NCBI GenBank assembly: GCA_001574975.1
Contig: KQ965743.1
Location: forward strand, 247,660 to 311,659
Origin: Gonapodya prolifera JEL478
Taxonomy: Eukaryota > Monoblepharomycota > Monoblepharidomycetes > Monoblepharidales > Gonapodyaceae
Length of the DNA: 64,000 nucleotides
Direction: 5' to 3'
Part shown: positions 21,406 to 31,262 of the stretch, piece after piece
Numbering within the stretch: the first letter of the stretch is position 1
Layout of the letters: the number at the start of each line of letters is the position of its first letter
The notes under the pieces: generated by a model
What the model was told of the DNA's origin: nothing
Database searches by the model: none
Seen by the model: the letters and a program-made list of their open reading frames with translations, nothing else
Program-made: the position numbers and the translations under genes

Positions 21406-23088
21406 TCACTCCTCCATATGCAAAACCGATGTTGACGTGCGAAGGGGCGTCGACCCGACTGCGCGAATAAATATCAAGACAAGATCAAACGTCACTTCTT
21501 CAGGAGCACACGAGACAGGTGGCATACCTCGTGAAGAAGACCCCGTGGTCCTTCTCGGGGCATTCGTCGTCCTCTTCAAAGCACTCTGACTCTTCCTCTT
21601 GGACGGCATTTCCAGCTCCTTCTCGTGCCGCTCGAGGTTGCGCCCCGCAATCTCCAAAAGCTCCTCGACCCTGGGCTCAATGACGGGAGGGCTTCCGGCA
21701 TGGCACCCGGCACCCGAGCACCCGTAGATGGCGCAGTTGTGCATGCCTGAGGCGTTGTGGTCGGAAGAGGAAGAGGGGGAACGGGAACGGGGGGCAGGCG
21801 TGAGACCAGGATCTTTCCATGAAAAGAATGGAAACAAGAGCCGAGGTGTATTGTCAACGGTCCCCTCGCGACCGTCGATGCACAACTCACCCGCCTGCAG
21901 GCATCGTCGATCCACGGCGAGCTTCCGGAAGGCGTCCTTGCCCTCGTTCTTCCACTTGGGCTGCGCGGTCCGCGAGACGTACCAGACGTCCACGTTCTCC
22001 ACACGGAACGAGTCCTCGCGATCTTCAGGGATCAAGGGCTTTTCGAGTGGCTTTCCGCGGGGTTTCATGCGCTTCGCCTTGCGGAGCCGCGCTTGCAGGG
22101 CGGCTTCCGGGTCGGCATCCGAGGAGCGAGACGACGGGCGTTCGCTGGCGGGAGGAGGAGGGGGAGAGGTGGAGCGGCGGCGTTGGTGGTGGGGACGGAA
22201 GGATTGGGAGGGCGGAGTTGGAGATGTTGTGGAGTCGCGACGACCCTGAGAGGAGGGACGTCGTGCAAGGGAACCGTACGACAGACGGCGGCGGTGGGAC
22301 AAGACGCTACCAGGAGGCTTTGACGGGGGTAACATTGCGGCCGCGCTCTGTGCGTCCAGCGAGCTTCCGGCTGCACCCTTGTCCTGGGAGTTGGTGGCGC
22401 CACCCGGGGCAGCCCTGTCCTGGCGTGCCACTTCATCCCCAGGCACCGACTCTGGCGGGCCGTAGTGAGCGACGCGGGGGAAGAACACGTTGGACGACTG
22501 CGACCTCCGCCTGATGAGGAAGTGGTGCGTCAGGTAAGCGGGAGACATGGTGGACACACTGCGACGTCTGCCGGCTGTAAGAATGTCGTCCAGGAAGCGC
22601 GAGCCGACTTCCGGGGAAGGTCTGCGGCGGTGCGGTGCCGATGGGGAAGAGTTTGAGCGGAACAGGTTGGAGTGCGGGTCGAGATGCGGCATGGCAAGGG
22701 AGGATGTGGGGGAGTTTGGTTCGATCGAGGGCGAGGCCGAGTGGATGGGGTAGTCGCCGCCGAGCGAGAAATTGCGCAGGTCATTTGTGATGGAGGATAC
22801 GGCAGATGCGGATGCGGATGCTGGGTAAAGTTCGTTCTTTGGGGGAGCGACCTCCTTGAGCGATGAAGCCGAGATTGGTTCTGTGGCGTGGCCCGCCCTG
22901 GGCAGGGTGTGTCTGTGCTGCAGATAAGCGTGGGCCTCGGCGGGCGGCGGGGAGTGGTCTGCGGGGGTTGCAATGTCGGATGACTCGTGCGTTGAGTGGC
23001 TGACGTCGGGTGCACCTCGGCCGGAGCCTGCCCACGCGCGGGATGACGTGTGCAGATCGGGCATGCGCGGTGCAATGGCGGGCGGCAT
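21406..23088 (-). CDS. Unrecognised Ser/Pro-rich, mostly disordered protein
   Basis: An open frame of 560 codons from ATG at 23088. The first 330 residues are dominated by Ser, Pro, His and Arg, with repeated RRRS-type basic sites that could be kinase targets. A denser part follows around RVENVDVWYVSRTAQPKWK and AFRKLAVDRRCLQAGELCID, then a Cys cluster (MHNCAIYGCSGAGCHAGSP) that might bind a metal. A helical segment RVEELLEIAGRNLERHEKEL comes near the end. A 3n-length candidate intron lies near 21461-21529, so both spliced and unspliced forms keep the frame. No domain was recognised. The gene is 83 nt from a divergent small gene. Confidence 0.6.
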   Translation of the reverse strand: MPPAIAPRMPDLHTSSRAWAGSGRGAPDVSHSTHESSDIATPADHSPPPAEAHAYLQHRHTLPRAGHATEPISASSLKEVAPPKNELYPASASASAVSSITNDLRNFSLGGDYPIHSASPSIEPNSPTSSLAMPHLDPHSNLFRSNSSPSAPHRRRPSPEVGSRFLDDILTAGRRRSVSTMSPAYLTHHFLIRRRSQSSNVFFPRVAHYGPPESVPGDEVARQDRAAPGGATNSQDKGAAGSSLDAQSAAAMLPPSKPPGSVLSHRRRLSYGSLARRPSSQGRRDSTTSPTPPSQSFRPHHQRRRSTSPPPPPASERPSSRSSDADPEAALQARLRKAKRMKPRGKPLEKPLIPEDREDSFRVENVDVWYVSRTAQPKWKNEGKDAFRKLAVDRRCLQAGELCIDGREGTVDNTPRLLFPFFSWKDPGLTPAPRSRSPSSSSDHNASGMHNCAIYGCSGAGCHAGSPPVIEPRVEELLEIAGRNLERHEKELEMPSKRKSQSALKRTTNAPRRTTGSSSRGMPPVSCAPEEVTFDLVLIFIRAVGSTPLRTSTSVLHMEE

Positions 23089-23171
23089 TTCGGCGGGCGC
23101 GGACTCGCGGGCTGCGAACCGGGCCTGTCGAACGTTGAGATTGGGGGGTGGAGCTTGCTTTGGTCACAGAA

Positions 23172-23758
23172 ATGCCTCCCCGAATCAATTCCATGCCAAA
23201 ATTGACATCAACAAACATATCTTTTTTGTCTTGGCAAAAGCAAATCAAAAGCCGTGATGATACACCGCAAGTGGCCTACTTGAACAGCGCTAACGAAATA
23301 ACAGCAGTCGCTGTCACTTTGGAGAGACCTTTCCCCAGGTCTGAGGGCGGTTGCCAATCTCGCATCATCTCTAAATTGGAAAAATTACAGGCGCCACCAA
23401 AAAACGAGTTGTTGAGCTGGAAGCGCAGTTGAAGGAGGCCAAACAAACGATCGAGGTGCGTGAAAGCATTGTCGTGTGCGAACAAGTGTTTATTCCATCA
23501 CGACTCGCCTTTTAGCGACGCGATATAGCGTTGTGCTCTGTTTGCAAGGTCTCCCACGCAAAAAGTTTGGAGCTCCAGAGCCTTCGCGAGCGATACGAAG
23601 ACACTGCTCTGCATCTCGAGATCTGCCTGTCATACATCGCGTCGATGCATGGGAGGCATGATGCGTCTCAGACCAGCCAGTCGCAACCCCTCGTTACCGC
23701 TGATGGCTTTCAATCATACAGCCAGGCGGGAAGGGACCGTTCCTTGGAAAGGTCGTAA
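23172..23758 (+). CDS. Small coiled-coil protein, unrecognised
   Basis: The best-supported part is two spliced exons: ATKKRVVELEAQLKEAKQ followed, after an intron near 23454-23515, by RRDIALCSVCKVSHAKSLEL and ALHLEICLSYIASM. The hydrophobic spacing predicts a coiled coil across the junction. The 5' part (MPPRINSMPKLTSTN... at 23172) is a guess linked by an intron of about 130 nt. The stop is at 23756-23758. Function unknown. It may share a promoter with the divergent Ser/Pro-rich gene. Confidence 0.45.
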
Positions 23759-23854
23759 ACCAATCTTGAGGGCACAGGTCGACAGGGGGAAAGGTTTCCG
23801 AATAAATATCTATTTCGTGGACTCCCTTATGTTTCAACAAGAAGTACGAGCATT

Positions 23855-25336
23855 TTACAGCTTCCACCCTTCCCCGCCACCAAACGCGCGCCAACTCCTA
23901 TAATGGCGCTCCACATTCTCCACAAACCCTTGATGCTCCTGCTTCCACCCGAGGAGAGACTCGGCCTTTGACGGGTCGAGCAGCGCCGAGTTGTACGTGT
24001 GCGCCTCGGCGGGCGTGTTGGGCGGTCGCAGTGTTACTTTTCCTAAACGCCCCCCAACACAATAAACATGTGAGGATGCCAGTTCTCGCTTCCAACGTAA
24101 CAAACACAAAGACACCCATAGCTCACCTTTGTACCCCGTGACACGCTTAACGGCCTCCATAAGCGGCCTAAACTTCTCATGCCGTCTGTAAATCACATTA
24201 AACAGCTGGCCCTTCACCTCCCGCCTCCTTTCCACGACGCGGACATACGCGTCCGCGAGGTCGTCGATATGGCAGAATGGAGAATCGTAGTCCTTGTTCC
24301 CCACCAGTACCACCTCGGGAAGGTTCTTCTCCCGTGCCTGCGTGAACGTGTGGAACCACACGCTCGAGAGCGCGCCCTGGTGGCCGAATATGAGCGGCGG
24401 GCGGAGCACAATGCCGTCGTAGGCGATCGAGCAGAGGATGTCTTGTTCCACTGGGGTGCGTGTGGGGTACACGATTGGCAATTGGGATGGGGCGGGAACA
24501 GATGAAGTGGACTTACGTGCGGGCCGGAAGCTGACGTAAGGTCCTGCCTTGGGAACTGTGTTTTCGTTGCCCCATTCGCCGGGTTTTAGAGCGTTGCCGT
24601 ACCTGAAAAAAGGGTGATACTATATTATCAAAACCGGCGCACACCTAAAACGAGACACCATTCACTCACACTCTTTTCCGCGCCAATCGCCACAAACCCC
24701 AAGCATGAAAAATTGAGCCACAATGGCACCAATGTCCGCAAAACAAACCACTCACCCCGTTCCACTCGTGTACACCACGGTCTGCTTCCCACGGGCCCTG
24801 AGCTCCTCCTTCGCCGCCTGCAGCTCGCGCCTCCGTTTGGTGATGCCGTCGATCGCGGCCACTACGAGTTTGGCGTGGCCCGCTCTGTCCTGGTTGTTCT
24901 GCGAGCATTCGAGGAATACGTCTGCGACAACGTAACGTCGGTTCAGCCCAATTGCTACCGGCAGAGACAGAGGCAGCGACTACGAACGAACCTGCGACGG
25001 CAGCGCTGTCCACCCACGCGTCCGGCTTGTCCAGTGCTCCCCTCACAGCGTAGACTTTGCGAGTGCGATGCGAAAACCTCCATCGGAACCAAACTCCCGA
25101 CCACAAACCACACCCGCCGTGCACTCACATCCCTTCCGCTCCAGCTCTGTCGCCTTTCCATCAGTCCTTGCGAGCCCCCAGACGCGGTATCCCTTCTGTA
25201 TGAAGTGCACGCCGACAGCGCTGCGATAGGGTGGCAGGAGGAGTCACCACGACGAAGCAGATCGAGAGGCGGTAGAGACGCACCTGCCCACGTATCCTGT
25301 CGCTCCCAGGATGAAAACGGTTGGCTTGTCGCTCAT
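23855..25336 (-). CDS. NAD(P)-dependent epimerase/dehydratase-like extended SDR
   Basis: Rossmann-fold oxidoreductase. Exon 1 is MSDKPTVFILGATGYVG, with the GxxGxxG dinucleotide site running over the intron into AVGVHFIQKGYRVWGLART. Later exons read GALDKPDAWVDSAAVAG, VFLECSQNNQDRAGHAKLV, KQTVVYTSGTG and, after YGNALKPGEW, the exon TPVEQDILCSIAYDGIVLRP with IFGHQGALSSVWF. The C-terminal half has SPFCHIDDLADAYVRVVE and RRHEKFRPLMEAVKRVTGYK, typical of NAD-dependent epimerases. It ends FGGGEGWKL. Six or so exons are inferred. The usual catalytic YxxxK is not obvious after the TSGTG strand, so it may be an atypical SDR. The substrate is unknown. Confidence 0.8.
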
Positions 25337-25436
25337 GATGCCAGGTCGATTACGGCGCGAGAATTGGGGAGAATGGGTTCCCGGTTACTGCGGTCACGTC
25401 GGACCTTCTGTCGGACTTACCTCGTCACCCGTCACC

Positions 25437-26708
25437 ATGCTGTCCTCCCTCGCCGCTCGACGACGGCGCGCCCAGCTTCCCACCAACCGCCTCATGTCCT
25501 CCCTATCTCACCCATTCGACCAGGCCATCTCAACACGACCCGTCAGCCCTGGCATTCGGCGCGGTACAATCTCGCCCGATTTCCTCATCGGATCGGCACC
25601 CAACGGCGGCTACGTCGCGACGATCGCGCTTGACGCCGCGAGGCGTGAGCTGGAGCCGCTTGGCCGCTTCCCGGACCCAATGTAAGTCGACCAAGTCAAG
25701 TTGCATTCAATTCATATGTTGTAGGCCTCCATCTACCTGTTTTCTCGTGGTGAAGATCCCTCTCTGGCGTATTCTTGAACGTCGCAAAACCGAATAAGGA
25801 CGTGGACGTTCACCTGGAGCACTTACGAATCGGAGGTCGGTACGCAGTACTTTCCGTGCGGTGAGTGCGGAATGAATGAATTCTCCTGTCTCCTGCGAAT
25901 CCATCGCTCAAGCGACCCAAGAATCCTCCAAGACTCAACCCCGATCTTCCACACGCTCACCACATTTGGCGACTACACTCACGAACACGGTCCATCCTTC
26001 CCAACCGTCGCACACGGCCCCTTATTACCCCCACGCCACGAATGCGTGCGAAACTACATGAACACGCGCGCGCGAACACCCGCAGACGACTATATCGAGC
26101 TGTACGACCACCCGGACGACCATAAGGCACCTGACGCTGGTGCTGTTGCTGGTGCGGCGAAGGGCGACACGATGGAAACGAGGAGCTGGATGGGGTTTGC
26201 GGAGACGGCTACGGGAACGGGAACGGGCGCTCCGAAACGAAAATCCGACCCCATCACGTACGCGTTCTGGTCCGACGTGTACCCACCGCCGCCCGCGGGC
26301 CGGTTTCCTGCTCAAGACCACTGGTTCCCCACCATGGACTTGTGAGCGTCGCACCCACGCCAACGCGGGACTCGACGTCGCAACATGCTTTTCAATACGT
26401 CCCTCCTCACCTCCCTCACACAAACCACACCTAGCCACGTCCAATTCAGAGCTCCAGCGAAGGGACACTGGCTCCGGTGTCGGTCCTACACGCGGTTCCT
26501 CCACAACGGGCGGTACGAGAGCGACAACGAACTCTGGGACGAGAGCGGCACGATGGTGTGTTTGGCAAGGTGCGTGTGTGTTTCTAGTTGTGCTTTTGCG
26601 AGTGTAATGGGGCTTGGTCTTCACTGGACGGTTTTTGGGTGTGGTGGAAATAGACAAATGTGCCTTGTTGTTCCATTCTCAAAGAATGCCAAGGCTGCTC
26701 GGCAGTAG
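25437..26708 (+). CDS. Acyl-CoA thioesterase-like protein (TesB-type double hotdog)
   Basis: Fungal thioesterase-like superfamily member. The N-terminus (MLSSLAARRRRAQ) is Arg-rich and could be a mitochondrial leader. The first hotdog shows GTISPDFLIGSAPNGGYVAT followed by DVDVHLEHLRIGGRYAVLSV across a 52-nt intron. The middle exon (EHGPSFPTVAHGPLLPPR to FPTMDL) is an extended linker with a Gly/Thr repeat. The second hotdog is HVQFRAPAKGHWLRCRSYTR, then YESDNELWDESGTMVCLAR, and an in-phase splice adds QMCLVVPFSKNAKAARQ. The GRYESDNELWDESG block is typical of the family. It is divergent from the SDR gene, about 100 nt away. The acyl substrate is unknown. Confidence 0.78.
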
Positions 26709-26723
26709 TACGATATGCTATAC

Positions 26724-27834
26724 CTAAAATGCTTTCTTCTGTAAATTTGATTAAAAAGAACATTCAATGAAAATGTTGTCACACAACGGCGCGGGGAACA
26801 TCATTCGTACCTTCTCGTCCACTGAAAGACCGCCGGGTCCCATCTGTACAAGTAAAAGGAATCCACCGACAATGCTGAGCGTTTGGAAAAAGTCGTACTG
26901 AAGGAAGTCGCGCTGAAAACGGTGATATATAACCAAAATGTAAAAACTCTCCCAGTCGCACGTGATAGAATGTACTGTCGACACTCACCTGCGGGTGGTT
27001 GTGATGCAGCGACCACCAATTGTTGAGCACCACGTTACTTATGCTCAAAACCGTGATGAGGAACCACGCCGACCACCGGGTCTTGAACCCCACGACCACC
27101 ATGACCACTCCCACCAGCCCGAGCACCGCAACCACCACCCGCAACACGCTCCATTCCTTTCCACCAAAGACGAAGGAGAGGAACAGGAAGACAAGAAGGA
27201 GCCGCCCGGAGAGCATGATATACTTGGTTCGGTCTGTGTCCGACAGGTTTTCCGCAAACGGGAGGGAGGCCAGGATGGATTTGTTCTTGCGCGTGTTCCA
27301 CGCGTCGGCAAGTAACATCAAGAGACCGCCGGCGACGGAAAGGTTCCGGAAGAAGAAATTGGCGTCAAGAATGAGTCCGTATCCGAGCGACTGGGCAACA
27401 ATGACGCCAAAGAGCCCACCAACGGCCAGCTCCGAGTGCCGCTTCATGACCGCGAGGGCGGAACACACGAGCATGGTCAGCACGTTGGCGAAGAGGAAGA
27501 CATGTGAGAATCCCCAGTAGAATCCGCGATGGCGCTCAAGGTAGGTTCGCTGGTCAGACCATTGCCAGCTGAAGACCAAAAAACCCGCAATTTACATGGA
27601 TGAGACGTTATCGCGGTGTGGACGTGGCAAATGCTTGATGGGGACTCACGAAATCCGGGCACTGTCTTCGAGGAAGGTCACCACCAGCAGAAACCGCGCA
27701 ATTCCGGGCAAATATGGCTTCAGAAGGCCGGATGCCGCGTCTGTGAGGTTCTCGAACCAGTCAATGTACTTTTTCACCTCCCCTGTTGGGGTGACGAGCC
27801 CCTGTGACCCGGGGAGCGACGTGGCAGATTGCAT
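26724..27834 (-). CDS. ERV29: Erv29/Surf4 cargo receptor with KKxx tail on a micro-exon
   Basis: Polytopic ER-Golgi cargo receptor that loads soluble cargo into COPII vesicles. The N-terminal exon includes [20 protein letters not shown] and [19 protein letters not shown]. The central exon has the multi-helix core ([19 protein letters not shown]-like, [35 protein letters not shown]). The next gives [17 protein letters not shown] and [10 protein letters not shown], and a final 15-nt exon at 26724-26738 adds KKAF and the stop. This creates the di-lysine ER-retrieval signal that Surf4 proteins carry; without the splice the tail would be a non-matching extension. The start is uncertain: the first ATG in the exon is at 27834, but the open frame extends upstream without an ATG, so an upstream exon is possible. 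Confidence 0.92.
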
Positions 27835-28177
27835 CGAGGTGCTGCTGTACTTTGGGGTGTAGCTGTTCAACCTGTCCTTCGCCGACGACGAGTATGCAAA
27901 TGATCGCGGCTCCAGAGAGATCGAAGGGCGGATTTGCGAGGCTAGCAAATGGGAGACATGGATTCGTTTGCCAACAGGAGGTCCCCTCTATTTCCCGCAG
28001 AACGAACCTGATGCTCGCTGCGTGGGGAGGGTAGAAGACTCCAGCGTTATGTGGCTGATAAAGGATTGCAGCGGGCGGGGAGAAAGTGGTCCCTTAGATT
28101 TCAGGTTTGGTTTTGTACCTTACACGCGATGGAGAATAATATTTGAAAAAGAATGGTTCAAAACTACAGAGCTCTTC

Positions 28178-31100
28178 CTATGGATACAATGCCAAACTTG
28201 CGAGAGCTTCACTTGCGTCTCTACGACTTTCGTCGATTGGAGTACTCGGCGATTCCGACTCCGTGTCTGAAATTAGTTCTACATGCTCTCCATCCAATCC
28301 AGGTATTGGTGATTTCTCGGATTCTGCTAAGGCGAGAAGAGCTGTGACTCCCACTGCATTCGGTGGCACATGAGAGTCAGGTGCTTCCACAAAAAATGGT
28401 GGGGCTGGAGTGATTGCTGCTGATTCCAGCTTCACTGGCGCCTCATGGAATTCCATGAACGTGGGTTGGGCAGCGGGGGCCGGCCCTTCTAAAGAGTGTG
28501 CTTCTGTGAAAAGGATCGGCATTTCCCCAGATTCTGGAAGCGAGGTAGTGATCACGGCCCGCACTGAAGATTGTGACTCTGTGAGAAGGATCGGCACTTC
28601 CACAGATTCTGCTGGAAGTGAGTTAGTGACCACGCCATCTTCAGGCTCTTGATTTACAAGAGCAGTTGCAGATTCTGCAGTTCCTCCATGATTAGAGCTA
28701 AATTCATGAGGAACATTGGTCTGAAATTCGCTTTCCAAGGACTTTTTCAATTGCAGGGTTGCTGCATCCCCAGAATCTACCTCGATGATGTTCTCGTGAG
28801 GTTGGCTGTCGGCCGATTTCATACGAGAGGCAGATCCCCGTTTGGGTGGTTTCCGGGAGAAGTTTGGTTCCACGACTGGTCTGTCCTTTGGCACACGAGT
28901 TCTTTTCACATGCCGATCTCGTAGTCTCCGCTCACTTTCAGACACATATCCATCAGTTGAGATCGTCGGCAAAGGTGGCTTTCTCCTCTGTCGCAGTAAG
29001 CGACGATCTTCTATCACGCCATCGCCTGTGGATACAGCATCCACCACTTCAAAAGGGGGGCTTTGAATTCTCCGGGTGACTCTGTCTCGCACCCGTTTTG
29101 GTCGCGAATGTAGAAGAGTTTCGGGGTCTGGATCTGATTTCACAAGTAAATCTGATTCTACCGCAACTTTGCATGGAATGGTCTCCTGTAAAGTCGTCTG
29201 TGGGGCGTCTGAGCTGGATCTGCGTGGTTCTGAGAGCTCGGATACACTGGGAACGCCATTTTCGTCCGGCACTTTGAGAACTCTTTCCCATTCAGGGGAG
29301 ATCCCCACAAGCAAAGGTGTATCAGCGCTTCGCCGACTGCTTCGTGTGGAATGCACTGGCACCGGTGTAAACTCAAAAGAAGCATTAGCTCTTGCTTTAG
29401 TCCGCATCGACCTGTTATCGTCCATCATGGCACCAGACCAGTCCCCCCCCCGTTCGGTACTTTTCCTGAACGAACGCGACTCCGCACTTCGCTGACTGCT
29501 GCGCGTGATCTGAAGAGACAGTTTTTCCGAAATTGCTTCGACGTCAGTCAAAAAATTGGCGGCGCTGCTCCGAGTGTTGCGAATGGGTTGGCGACGTGCA
29601 CTGGTTTCCTCCAAATCCTCATTAGTTCTGGCGTTCTCGGCATTTCGCCTTGTGGTACGTGTGGAACTCAGTGGCGTAGCTTTATCAACGGCAGAGTTCG
29701 TACTTTTTGGCGAAAGCAAATCTTCAAGTTCAAGCAAAGTGTCGTCAGCCTCAAGAAACGTGCTAAGTTTTCGCTTCTTTGGCTTCGAAACTGCAACGGA
29801 TGAAACAGCTGAAGCATCTGCTGTGAGAGGAGTCACTTGTACACTTGGCTGACCAACAAATTCTGCGGGTTGGGCCTCTGAGGCATAACGCAATTCCAAG
29901 CGAGCATCGTGAGAGCTTCCAATATCAATCTCGTCCTGTGACATACTCTCGGTTTCCACACGTGGAGGTGTGACCGATTGCGCAACACTGGCAACAACAG
30001 TAACCATACTGACGTCCTCTGACGGAGAGGCAATTGCAGGACGGCTTTGAGCGGGCACTTCCAACAGCATGTCAGCATCGGGGGACTGATTCTGTTGTGC
30101 GGACGGCGGTTTGTCATGCTCTGAGCTTTCACCGATCTTTGGTTGCTCCACAACATGGACAAGATGGTCTTGTTCATCACCAGTAGTTGATCGCCCCACC
30201 GGTGACACAACTGACTTCTGTTGCAAAAATGCGTGCGACGCCGCACTTGCATCGACGGTGCGCGTGTGCCCATCGTACTGGCGAAAACGAAAAATTTTGT
30301 TGCATATATCCGTTATGTCGGCTTTGGTGTCTTCCCAATCCTCTTCGGCACCTTCAACGATGATGTGCGTCCACATTTCCTCTACAGGATCGGTCTTGAG
30401 GCGGCCCTCAAGCTCCAGCAATTTCGGGTCGAGTGAAGAATACGACTGTTCCCAAAGTTTCCTTTCCCTCTGTATTTGATGTTGAAACGTCACGCGAGTT
30501 TTGGAGATCCGACGTCCAATCGCGCTCCACGACTGCGAAATGAAGAAGCGACAAATCGTCTGAGCCAAATTCTTCTTGTCGCTGTAAGCAGCCTCCGGGT
30601 AGTCCGAGGGCTTCACTCGCTCGAGAAGAGCTGGCAACACACGTTTGCAGTTAGAAGGCAAACTCGCGTCGATTGTCTTCTGAACCATGCTTTGAAATCG
30701 CGATCGCGATGAATTGTTCGGTGGCTTGGTACTCCTTCCTTCGGCAACCTCCAAGAGCAAATCAAATGGACCAAGAAATGAGTTCCTAGAATATGAGAGA
30801 GATGGGAGCCAACCACATACCGAACTCGACGATACTCGACGACGAGTAATTTCATGATCTTCGTCGTCGAAGCTGAGATTCTCCTTACCAGCCTTTCTCG
30901 TTGTTGCTCCCTTAGTGGCAGTGCAATTTATTACCGTCGGTCAACAGAGAGTAAATATTAGAACTTACCTTGACGAGTCTTCTCCGCTTTACCGCGGGCA
31001 TCTGTTGATCCTCGGCAGAATTTCCCTCGCCCTCCATACTCTCTTGCTTCCGCTTGGCAATGCTTTGTTGCTCAGACTTTGATTCAGTGTACATGTCGAC

Positions 31101-31262
31101 AACTGCCTTTGGAACATTCTGTACGTTTATGTCAATTCCGTCCTTGTAAAGTAAATGCGGCCAATCGAGATCATGGACAGCTTTCGAGAGAAGTGTGTGA
31201 TGCTTTGAGTCTGATAAGAATGTGGACATTGTGCTTACCCGGAAGGTGTCGTTGAGGGTCAT
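28178..31262 (-). CDS. Long disordered nuclear protein, probably the C-terminal half of the JmjC gene
   Basis: About 990 residues if read alone from the ATG at 31262, but see the JmjC entry: an in-phase 58-nt intron can join the zinc finger upstream to AVHDLDWPHLLYKDGI here. Recognisable features are a helical block near the N-terminus (AVHDLDWPHLLYKDGI, NVPKAVVDMYTESK), an NLS-like AVKRRRLVK, small exons (ATTRKAGKENLSFDDED), and a second helical block CKRVLPALLERVKPSDYPEA with TICRFFISQSWSAIGRRI. About 600 residues then follow of Ser/Thr/Glu-rich sequence with many RSxRRSA-type repeats and basic RRIQSPPF and RQRRKPPLP patches. It ends ASEALASLALYP. No catalytic domain was recognised. Chromatin association is inferred only from the neighbour. 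Confidence 0.65.

Noticed and set aside
21406-23088. Assignment of the Ser/Pro-rich ORF to the Gag1-like clamp (DUF4050) family
   Set aside because: The block around DAFRKLAVDRRCLQAG only vaguely resembles that domain and the flanking tryptophan pattern is missing.
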